Below, piece by piece: positions 1 to 4,320 of a DNA stretch of 5,311 nucleotides (position 1 is its first letter; every line of letters starts with the position of its first letter). Source of the DNA: Sulfurimonas sp. (GTDB taxonomy: Bacteria > Campylobacterota > Campylobacteria > Campylobacterales > Sulfurimonadaceae); assembly GCA_027063585.1 (NCBI GenBank), contig JAMORM010000118.1, positions 1 through 5,311 of the forward strand, in the 5' to 3' direction. A program made the translations under genes and the position numbers. The notes below the pieces were generated by a model. It searched no databases. It was not told where the DNA came from and was given only the letters and a program-made list of their open reading frames with translations.

Positions 1-698
1 CAAAAGAAGGCTCTATCGCCGGCCCTCGGGTTTTGGAGCATATGGTCGATACCGTCCTCTACTTTGAAGGTGATTCCTCGCAGGAATTAAGAATACTCAG
101 AGGCTTTAAAAACCGTTTTGGTTCTACAAATGAAATAGGTGTTTTTGAAATGAAAGCCGAAGGGCTTGTCAGTGCAACAGACATTGCTTCACGCTTTTTT
201 AACCGCAATTCAAGTCAAAGCGGCTCAGCGCTCACCGTTATTATGGAAGGCTCACGCCCTATCATTTTAGAAGTTCAAGCACTTGTATCAGAGTCGCACA
301 CGCCAAATGCAAAAAGACAGGCTACCGGTTTTGACAATAACCGCTTAAATATGCTTTTAGCACTGCTTGAGAGAAAACTGGAGATTCCTCTTTCAGGTTA
401 TGATGTTTTCATTAACATAACAGGCGGAATCAAGATTACGGAAACGGCGGCAGATTTGGCAATACTCGCTGCAATTATCAGCAGTTTTAGAGACCGTGCC
501 ATTTCCAAAGAGACTATTTTTATCGGTGAAGTCTCATTGGTAGGCGATGTAAGAGAGGTCTATGCCTTAGATGCAAGACTCAAAGAAGCAAACATGCAAA
601 ATATCACAAAAGCGCTTGTATCAAAAAAACCTTTAGAAAAAACGGCTATAAAAACATTTATTGTCGATGAAGTAACAAAACTCTTAGAGTGGTATTAA
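1..698 (+). CDS. radA: DNA repair protein RadA (Sms), C-terminal part, 5' end outside window
   Basis: RadA is a RecA-like ATPase that helps process recombination intermediates and extend strand exchange at branched DNA during repair; it acts in the cytoplasm on DNA. The reading frame is already open at base 3 and ends with TAA at 696-698, giving 231 residues, roughly the second half of a protein usually near 450 residues. The N-terminal zinc finger and Walker A motif are therefore outside the window. Visible signatures are the IAGPRVLEHMVDTVLYFEGD block at the start, the RadA-specific KNRFG motif at 108-122, and the C-terminal Lon-protease-like domain with GEVSLVGDVR at 525-554 (family form GEVGLxGEVR). 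An internal TTG at 33 could be mistaken for a start, but the homologous sequence continues upstream of it. No terminator-like hairpin follows; the next gene has its own promoter. Confidence 0.96.
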   Translation, partial: KEGSIAGPRVLEHMVDTVLYFEGDSSQELRILRGFKNRFGSTNEIGVFEMKAEGLVSATDIASRFFNRNSSQSGSALTVIMEGSRPIILEVQALVSESHTPNAKRQATGFDNNRLNMLLALLERKLEIPLSGYDVFINITGGIKITETAADLAILAAIISSFRDRAISKETIFIGEVSLVGDVREVYALDARLKEANMQNITKALVSKKPLEKTAIKTFIVDEVTKLLEWY

Positions 699-713
699 TT
701 TATACAGTTTAAA

Positions 714-742
714 GTTACATTTGCGTAATTTCGTTGTATAAT
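714..742 (+). promoter_or_regulatory. sigma-70-type promoter for the 86-aa gene and carbonic anhydrase
   Basis: A perfect -10 hexamer TATAAT lies at 737-742. Exactly 17 bases upstream, at 714-719, is GTTACA, matching 4 of 6 positions of the TTGACA consensus. Transcription would start near 749-750, leaving a leader of about 20 bases. An AAGG ribosome site at 759-762 sits 6 bases before the ATG at 769. The -10 and spacing are seen directly; activity is inferred. Confidence 0.65.
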
Positions 743-768
743 AACTCAATATTTCAAAAAGGTAAAAA

Positions 769-1029
769 ATGATTGATACTGAGTTTAGAAGTGAAGAGAG
801 ATTTGCAAGATTGTCTATTGCATATGATACACCTGAAGAAAAAGAGTGTGTGAATTCACATGTTGATTCCATCATTGCAAAATATGCACGTAAACCAGAA
901 GAGATATACACAACCAAGGTTTCCAACGGCAAAGAAGTCTTAGTTATTGAATATCATGACTGTGACCGTGAAACCGGAGATATTTTTGAAGAGATTATGA
1001 AATCTTTAAATATTACCTGCTGTTCATAA
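769..1029 (+). CDS. Uncharacterised 86-residue protein upstream of carbonic anhydrase
   Basis: I do not recognise this protein. It is a soluble, acidic-looking chain with no signal peptide or membrane segment. Hydrophobic patterning suggests a strand (RLSIAY), a helix around residues 22-40, a pair of strands (EEIYTTKV and KEVLVIEYHD) and a C-terminal helix at 70-80, so a small alpha/beta domain is plausible. Four cysteines are visible: C27, C65 within the string YHDCD, and C84-C85 in the terminal TCCS, which could allow metal binding or redox chemistry, although no known motif is matched. The ATG at 769 is supported by an AAGG site 6 bases upstream and a good promoter. The gene ends 10 bases before the carbonic anhydrase start, so the two are almost certainly co-transcribed. 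The opposite-strand frame over this stretch has no such support. Confidence 0.85.
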   Translation: MIDTEFRSEERFARLSIAYDTPEEKECVNSHVDSIIAKYARKPEEIYTTKVSNGKEVLVIEYHDCDRETGDIFEEIMKSLNITCCS

Positions 1030-1039
1030 AGGATCTATC

Positions 1040-1690
1040 ATGAATTTAGAAGAGTATGCTAAGGGAAATGAACTCTTTAGAAGCTACTTTAAAAAAAACA
1101 AAGATTCTCTTCTTCAGCTTGTAAAAAGTGGTCAATCACCTAAAGCACTTTTTATAGGATGCTCAGATTCAAGAGTCATTCCCGATCTTATGGTGCAGAC
1201 AAATCCGGGCGATTTATTTGTTGTACGCAATGTCGGTAATTTTGTTCCGCCTTTTAAGCCCGATGAAGATTTTCATTCAACGGCATCCGCTATTGAATAT
1301 GCCGTAAGTGTTTTACATGTAGGTGAAATAATCATCTGTGGACATACACATTGCGGAGCATGTGAACATCTTTATGAAGAGATGGATGACAACCCACACC
1401 TAATTCATACCAGAAAATGGCTCGAACTAGGTGAAAGTGCTAAAAAAGCAGCAATTTTAAGCCTTGGCGCCAATGCGCCAAAAGAAAATCTGCTGCGCCT
1501 CACGGAAAAACTCTCTGTTATCAAACAGATAGAAAATATTCTCACTTATCCCAATGTTCAACAAAAATTTGAACAAGACGAGCTGCATATACATGGCTGG
1601 TGCTATGATGTAGAGACCGGTAAAATAGAATATTATAATGCAGATACATATGAGTTTTTACCATTAAAAGATTTAACATTAGAAAATTAA
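1040..1690 (+). CDS. can: Beta-class carbonic anhydrase
   Basis: This zinc enzyme interconverts CO2 and bicarbonate in the cytoplasm, supplying bicarbonate for carboxylations and buffering pH; in autotrophic Campylobacterota it would also support carbon fixation through the reductive TCA cycle (organism-level inference). The 216-residue length is normal for bacterial beta-class enzymes. The zinc and catalytic residues are all present: CSDSR at residues 41-45 (Cys41 ligand, Asp43-Arg45 dyad) and GHTHCGAC at 101-108 (His102 and Cys105 ligands). The RNVGNFVPP block at 63-71 and the C-terminal HIHGWCYDVETGKIEYY stretch are family-typical. The start is fixed by an AAAGGA-like site overlapping the preceding stop codon and 6 bases from the ATG. 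It is the second gene of a likely two-gene operon with the 86-residue protein. The symbol follows E. coli usage; related genera use other names. Confidence 0.95.
   Translation: MNLEEYAKGNELFRSYFKKNKDSLLQLVKSGQSPKALFIGCSDSRVIPDLMVQTNPGDLFVVRNVGNFVPPFKPDEDFHSTASAIEYAVSVLHVGEIIICGHTHCGACEHLYEEMDDNPHLIHTRKWLELGESAKKAAILSLGANAPKENLLRLTEKLSVIKQIENILTYPNVQQKFEQDELHIHGWCYDVETGKIEYYNADTYEFLPLKDLTLEN
1464..1481 (+). other. GC-rich hairpin inside the carbonic anhydrase gene
   Basis: TTGGCGC at 1464-1470 and GCGCCAA at 1475-1481 are perfect inverted arms of 7 bp around a CAAT loop. The first arm is also part of a perfect 10-bp palindrome, TTGGCGCCAA, at 1464-1473. It encodes part of the SLGANAPKEN segment. 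It stands out by base composition, but no T-tract follows, so it is not a terminator; function unknown. Confidence 0.4.
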
Positions 1691-1691
1691 A

Positions 1692-1711
1692 TTTATAATT
1701 TTTTATAATTT
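1692..1711 (+). repeat. Perfect 10-bp tandem repeat upstream of the fliL -10 element
   Basis: TTTATAATTT occurs twice back to back, at 1692-1701 and 1702-1711. Each unit contains a TATAAT, at 1694-1699 and 1704-1709. The period matches one helical turn. AT-periodic sequence upstream of the -10 in place of a conserved -35 is known for Campylobacter sigma-70 promoters, so this probably belongs to the fliL promoter. Confidence 0.6.
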
Positions 1712-1712
1712 C

Positions 1713-1721
1713 TGATATACT
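1713..1721 (+). promoter_or_regulatory. Extended -10 promoter of fliL-acpS
   Basis: TGA-TATACT at 1713-1721 is a perfect TGn extended -10 with a 5 of 6 hexamer. No good -35 lies 17 bases upstream (TTATAA at 1693-1698 matches only 3 of 6), but the AT-rich tandem repeat covers that region. Start of transcription would be near 1728, giving a leader of about 28 bases. No sigma-54 (GG-N10-GC) or obvious sigma-28 element is seen, so fliL appears to be under housekeeping control here. Confidence 0.55.
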
Positions 1722-1755
1722 AACAAAAATAAAACCGTAATTTCAAGGAAGAAAA

Positions 1756-2313
1756 ATGGCTGAAAAAGAAGAACAGACAGAAGAATCTGCACCCAAAGAA
1801 AAAAAATCAAGCAATATGCTGATGATTATAATCATTGTCGTTTTGATTTTAATCATTATAATAGGGGCAGTTGTTGCCGTACTCTTAATGGGTTCAGATG
1901 AAGAAGCAGTAACAAACAATGCTCCTCAAGCACAAGAAAAAAGAATTGACAGTCAAAAAACGCAAAGAAGTGCATCTAGTAATTCAATGAGTAATAGAAA
2001 ACTCAGTGATATCGGTGTGTTATACCCACTTGACACTTTTACAGTCAATTTAAAAAGTGATGCGGGAAGAAGATATTTAAAAGCAACAATGTCATTAGAA
2101 CTTGATTCTCCTGAACTAAGCCATGAATTGGATTCAAAAGCACCGGTACTTCGAGACAGAATTATCAGAATATTGAGTTCTAAAACTTTAGAAGAAATCT
2201 CTTCCAAAAAAGGAAAACAAAAAGTTTCAGAACAAATTATGGACACACTTAATTCTATGATTACTGATGGGCAGATAAAGGGTATTTACTTTACTGAGTT
2301 TGTTATTCAATAG
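1756..2313 (+). CDS. fliL: Flagellar basal body-associated protein FliL
   Basis: FliL is a single-pass inner-membrane protein of the flagellar motor that associates with the MotA/MotB stator units and supports torque and motor output. The 185-residue sequence shows a short charged cytoplasmic N-terminus (1-20, rich in Lys/Glu), a very hydrophobic Ile/Val/Leu transmembrane segment at about 21-46, a polar linker to about 87, and the conserved periplasmic FliL domain from about 88 to the end. That domain is recognised by YPLDTFTVNL, YLKATMSLEL, a LRDRIIRILSSKT helix and the ending GIYFTEFVIQ. The start is fixed by AAGGA at 1745-1749, 6 bases before the ATG. Other flagellar genes are not in the window. 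It is followed 3 bases later by acpS, an adjacency I recall from Campylobacter and Helicobacter genomes. Confidence 0.94.
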   Translation: MAEKEEQTEESAPKEKKSSNMLMIIIIVVLILIIIIGAVVAVLLMGSDEEAVTNNAPQAQEKRIDSQKTQRSASSNSMSNRKLSDIGVLYPLDTFTVNLKSDAGRRYLKATMSLELDSPELSHELDSKAPVLRDRIIRILSSKTLEEISSKKGKQKVSEQIMDTLNSMITDGQIKGIYFTEFVIQ

Positions 2314-2316
2314 TCA

Positions 2317-2700
2317 ATGATTGGAATAGATGTCATAAAAATATCTCGAATGAATCGTTTAATAGAACGATTTGGAGAAAAAGGACTTCGTAGATTTTTA
2401 TCAGAAGATGAAATCAGACTTGTCAAATCCTATAAAACAGCAGCAGGATTTTGGGCTGCCAAAGAGGCATTTTCAAAAGCATTAGGCACCGGTATAGGTG
2501 CGGAATGTTCATTTTTTGATGTTAAAATTTATAAATCTGAAAAAGGGGCTCCACTTTTTGCAGTTTCTGCAAATATAATTGAAAAATTTAAAATTATTGA
2601 CATTTCTTTATCAATTACACATGACGGTGATTATGCAATAAGTGTGGTCAATATAGAATCTGAAAATTTATCCACCGCCGACAAAATCAAGCAGTTCTAA
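2317..2700 (+). CDS. acpS: Holo-[acyl-carrier-protein] synthase AcpS
   Basis: AcpS transfers the 4'-phosphopantetheine group from coenzyme A to a serine of acyl carrier protein, activating fatty acid synthesis; it is a cytoplasmic magnesium-dependent enzyme. The 127-residue length is typical. Family motifs are the start MIGIDVIKI with metal ligand Asp5, the FWAAKEAFSKALGTGI helix at 45-60 with Glu50, and SLSITHDGDYAISVV at 97-111. The ATG at 2317 gives exactly the conserved N-terminus, yet no Shine-Dalgarno sequence precedes it. It lies 3 bases after the fliL stop (TAG at 2311-2313), so translation is probably coupled to fliL. The last residues (about 116-127) extend beyond the recognisable domain and are encoded in a 33-bp overlap with the convergent thiS. 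Confidence 0.94.
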   Translation: MIGIDVIKISRMNRLIERFGEKGLRRFLSEDEIRLVKSYKTAAGFWAAKEAFSKALGTGIGAECSFFDVKIYKSEKGAPLFAVSANIIEKFKIIDISLSITHDGDYAISVVNIESENLSTADKIKQF

Positions 2701-2868
2701 TTTATCATTATCTTTTAAAACCTGTTTGTCCCAATTATCTTGTTTTACTATCTCCATATTTACTGCAGCTGCCATAACTTTATCTACCAAATCAAGTTCT
2801 TTTAATATTTCTAAAAGTGTTGCACCATTTTTAAATACTTTGTTGTTTCCGTTTACTATTACTTTCAT
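2668..2868 (-). CDS. thiS: Sulfur carrier protein ThiS
   Basis: ThiS is a small ubiquitin-like carrier. Its C-terminal glycine is adenylated by ThiF and converted to a thiocarboxylate that donates sulfur to thiazole synthase ThiG in thiamine biosynthesis. The 66-residue length fits. Visible family features are the beta-hairpin start MKVIVNG, the KVMAAAVNMEIV segment (family form VAVAVN), the LELLDFVGGG ending and the essential terminal Gly-Gly directly before the stop. The ribosome site is weak: only a GGGAAA lies on the coding strand about 7 bases before the ATG. No other thiamine gene is in the window, so thiS stands alone here. It converges with acpS, overlapping it by 33 bp, and diverges from the response regulator. 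MoaD-like and other sulfur carriers share the fold, but the short length and motifs favour ThiS. Confidence 0.88.
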   Translation of the reverse strand: MKVIVNGNNKVFKNGATLLEILKELDLVDKVMAAAVNMEIVKQDNWDKQVLKDNDKLELLDFVGGG

Positions 2869-2891
2869 TAAAAATTTCCCGATTTATTTTC

Positions 2892-2936
2892 ATATGTAAA
2901 ATTGTATCGACTTTACTTGAATATATATGTAATATT
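2892..2936 (+). repeat. Pair of 12-bp direct repeats between thiS and the response regulator
   Basis: ATATGTAAAATT at 2892-2903 and ATATGTAATATT at 2925-2936 match at 11 of 12 positions, with starts 33 bp apart (about three helical turns). The second copy fills the spacer between the -35 and -10 elements of the response regulator promoter; the first lies in the upstream region of thiS. A regulator binding site is possible but unproven in such AT-rich DNA. Confidence 0.4.
2901..2906 (-). promoter_or_regulatory. Possible -10 element of thiS
   Basis: On the minus strand TACAAT (5 of 6 to consensus) reads from 2906 to 2901, giving a predicted start near 2894 and a leader of about 26 bases to the thiS ATG at 2868. 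No TTGACA-like hexamer lies 16-18 bases upstream, so this is a weak call. Confidence 0.3.
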
Positions 2937-2945
2937 TGCTATACT
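2917..2945 (+). promoter_or_regulatory. Promoter of the response regulator gene
   Basis: TTGAAT at 2917-2922 (4 of 6) and TATACT at 2940-2945 (5 of 6) are separated by exactly 17 bases, and TGC at 2937-2939 makes a TGn extended -10. This is the best-formed promoter in the window. The predicted start near 2952 leaves an A-rich leader of about 25 bases. Confidence 0.68.
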
Positions 2946-2976
2946 AGTTTAAATATTAAAAAAAAGTTAAATAATT

Positions 2977-3711
2977 ATGATGAACTCACAAGAATTACTA
3001 GAAAATGCCAAAGATTTAAAGTTATTATTTGTTGAAGACCATGACGAGCTTAGAGAAGCTACAGCAGAAATCTTGAAAACTTTTTTTCAACAAGTTGACA
3101 GTGTTTCAAATGGTGAAGAGGCTATAGAGCTCTACACTAAAAATGGCTCTGACTATTATGATATTATTTTGACTGACATAAAAATGCCAAAACTAAACGG
3201 TGTACTATTAACTGAAGCCATTTATGCCATTAATCCTAAACAGACTATTATCGTTTTATCTGCACATGATGAATCTAGCTATCTTCTTCCATTAATCAAT
3301 CTTGGGATTGAGCGATTTGTTAAAAAACCGATTGATTATCAGGAACTCATGGAAGTTTTAACGAATGCAGCTAAAAAGATCCACCTAATAAAGAATCAAT
3401 CAGAATCTAACATTAGTTCTTTTGTTCATTTAAGTGATACATGTAAATACGACAAAGTGAAAAAACTTTTTTATGAAGATGAAAAAACAATATATCTCAC
3501 AAAATATGAAATAATTTTCTTTTCATTGTTAACTGAAAATATGGGAAAAATTTATTCAAATGAAGATATTGTTACTTATTATCAATCTCTCAATGAAAAT
3601 ATTGATCCGCAAAATATAAGAAAATTAGTATCAAAACTGAGAAAAAAAATACCGGCTAATCTTATAGAAAGTATTTATGGGGTTGGGTACAGACTTGTAC
3701 CCAGCCATTAA
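2977..3711 (+). CDS. OmpR/PhoB-family two-component response regulator
   Basis: This is a DNA-binding transcription regulator switched by aspartate phosphorylation from a histidine kinase. Its target genes cannot be told from the sequence. The N-terminal receiver domain (about 15-135) has the acidic pair Glu20-Asp21, the phosphorylation site Asp67 in LTDIKMP, Ser95 in VLSAHD as the switch residue, and Lys117 in VKKPID. The C-terminal winged-helix domain (about 155-242) shows LTKYEIIFFSLL, the recognition-helix region DPQNIRKLVSKLRKKI and YGVGYRL, where the usual Arg-Gly of the wing is Tyr-Gly. The 244-residue length is slightly above the usual 220-235. Two successive ATGs (2977 and 2980) are possible starts, and neither has a Shine-Dalgarno site. 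No kinase gene is adjacent, so it is an orphan within this window. Its stop is 2 bases from that of the convergent cytochrome gene. Confidence 0.93.
   Translation: MMNSQELLENAKDLKLLFVEDHDELREATAEILKTFFQQVDSVSNGEEAIELYTKNGSDYYDIILTDIKMPKLNGVLLTEAIYAINPKQTIIVLSAHDESSYLLPLINLGIERFVKKPIDYQELMEVLTNAAKKIHLIKNQSESNISSFVHLSDTCKYDKVKKLFYEDEKTIYLTKYEIIFFSLLTENMGKIYSNEDIVTYYQSLNENIDPQNIRKLVSKLRKKIPANLIESIYGVGYRLVPSH
3681..3706 (+). other. 10-bp hairpin at the 3' end of the response regulator gene
   Basis: GGTTGGGTAC (3681-3690) and GTACCCAGCC (3697-3706) form a 10-bp stem, with one G-U wobble in the plus-strand RNA, around a 6-base loop AGACTT. It lies inside the last codons (YGVGYRLVPS), ending 2 bases before the TAA. 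No T-tract follows on either strand, so it is not a classical intrinsic terminator, but it is the strongest stem-loop I see. For the minus-strand cytochrome transcript, whose coding end is at 3714, it would follow the stop codon by 7 bases with one C-A mismatch. Confidence 0.5.
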
Positions 3712-3713
3712 AC

Positions 3714-4241
3714 TTATAAATTAGAAATATATTTTGCTAAAGCTTTTATATCATCGTCTGAGAGCTTTGTCACCTGCCCTTTCATAACAGCTTTCATAGC
3801 TCCGCCGTATGTCCCGTCTTTATAACCTTTGAGTGCCGTTATAGTTTTTGTTTCATCCCAGCCTTTCATTATTTGAGATTTTCCTAAAGCTTTTTTCTCT
3901 GCATGAGCACCATGGCAACTTGAACAAACCGTAAAAAGTTTTGCACCGTCTACACTTGAAGTCGCTGCAGCAACAGGAACTGATTCTTTTACTTTTGCAG
4001 CAGATTCTTCTACTTTTTTTGTAACATCAGCTACTACTGTTTTAGTTTTTTCAACAGCTTGTGCCACACTTTTTTCTTCTGTGTTTTCTACTTTTTTCAC
4101 AACTTTTTGCACATCTGATTTTACAGCTACTTTTTCAACACTTTGAGGAGTATTGCTTTCTTGCGTACTCTTTTGTGTACCTTTTTCATCACTACATCCG
4201 ACAATCAACATTGCCAATACAACTGATAATACTATTTTCAT
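3714..4241 (-). CDS. Lipoprotein c-type cytochrome (c553-like) with a long charged stalk
   Basis: This is a monoheme electron carrier, predicted to be exported and lipid-anchored, facing the periplasm. Residues 1-15 form a short hydrophobic signal ending in a lipobox LIVGC with Cys16 as the lipidated residue. Residues 17 to about 97 are low-complexity, rich in Lys, Glu, Val, Ala and Ser, and look like an amphipathic helical stalk. The heme domain follows (about 98-175): CSSCH at 106-110 binds heme, with His110 as one axial ligand. By alignment to memory of Helicobacter c553, Met153 in AVMKGQVTKL is the likely second ligand. KALGKS, GYKDGTYGG and LSDDDIKALAKYI are typical of the Campylobacterota c553 family. 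AAGGAG, 7 bases before the ATG, fixes the start. The redox partners are unknown; terminal oxidase or other reductase delivery is only inferred. The gene is divergent from dapC. Confidence 0.92.
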   Translation of the reverse strand: MKIVLSVVLAMLIVGCSDEKGTQKSTQESNTPQSVEKVAVKSDVQKVVKKVENTEEKSVAQAVEKTKTVVADVTKKVEESAAKVKESVPVAAATSSVDGAKLFTVCSSCHGAHAEKKALGKSQIMKGWDETKTITALKGYKDGTYGGAMKAVMKGQVTKLSDDDIKALAKYISNL

Positions 4242-4248
4242 TTTCTTA

Positions 4249-4254
4249 CTCCTT
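4249..4254 (-). promoter_or_regulatory. Strong ribosome binding site of the cytochrome gene
   Basis: On the minus strand AAGGAG reads from 4254 to 4249, 7 bases before the ATG at 4241. It is the best Shine-Dalgarno match in the window and settles the start at the lipoprotein signal. Confidence 0.75.
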
Positions 4255-4265
4255 AATTGTTTATT

Positions 4266-4271
4266 ATTGTA
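4266..4271 (-). promoter_or_regulatory. Probable -10 element of the cytochrome gene
   Basis: TACAAT (5 of 6) reads on the minus strand from 4271 to 4266, immediately preceded by TG. Transcription would begin near 4259, leaving a short leader of about 18 bases that already includes the ribosome site. No -35 match is seen at 16-18 bases upstream; that position coincides with the -10 of the divergent dapC promoter. Confidence 0.42.
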
Positions 4272-4285
4272 CAGTAATTTTTAGA

Positions 4286-4291
4286 TATAAT
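4286..4291 (+). promoter_or_regulatory. Probable -10 element of dapC
   Basis: A perfect TATAAT lies at 4286-4291, with a predicted start near 4298 and an AAGG ribosome site at 4306-4309, a rather long 11 bases from the ATG at 4321. There is no convincing -35; the expected position overlaps the minus-strand -10 of the cytochrome gene. Confidence 0.48.
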
Positions 4292-4320
4292 TGCTTTAAT
4301 TTAATAAGGCAATAATAACG

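Noticed and set aside
525..554. Lon protease activity suggested by GEVSLVGDVR in RadA
   Set aside because: RadA carries a Lon-like domain that is structural and lacks protease function; not a separate gene or active protease.
684..932. Minus-strand open frame of 82 codons across the 86-residue gene
   Set aside because: It overlaps the end of radA, a good promoter and a gene with a proper ribosome site; its protein is not recognisable.
1693..1708. Possible AT stem-loop after the carbonic anhydrase stop as a terminator
   Set aside because: The arms are the self-complementary TTATAA only, with no GC pairs; better explained as part of the fliL promoter repeat.
1822..1835. Perfect 14-bp palindrome ATGATTATAATCAT at the start of fliL, partly echoed at 1851-1862
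   Set aside because: It falls in runs of Ile codons (ATT, ATA, ATC) for the transmembrane segment, which readily create such AT palindromes.
1953..2246. Minus-strand open frame of 97 codons inside fliL
   Set aside because: It lies antisense to the conserved FliL domain and has no recognisable motif; treated as a shadow.
4061..4315. Plus-strand open frame of 84 codons, rich in Phe and Leu, antisense to the cytochrome stalk
   Set aside because: The apparent membrane-like composition is the complement of the Lys/Glu-rich stalk codons; it also spans the divergent promoter region.
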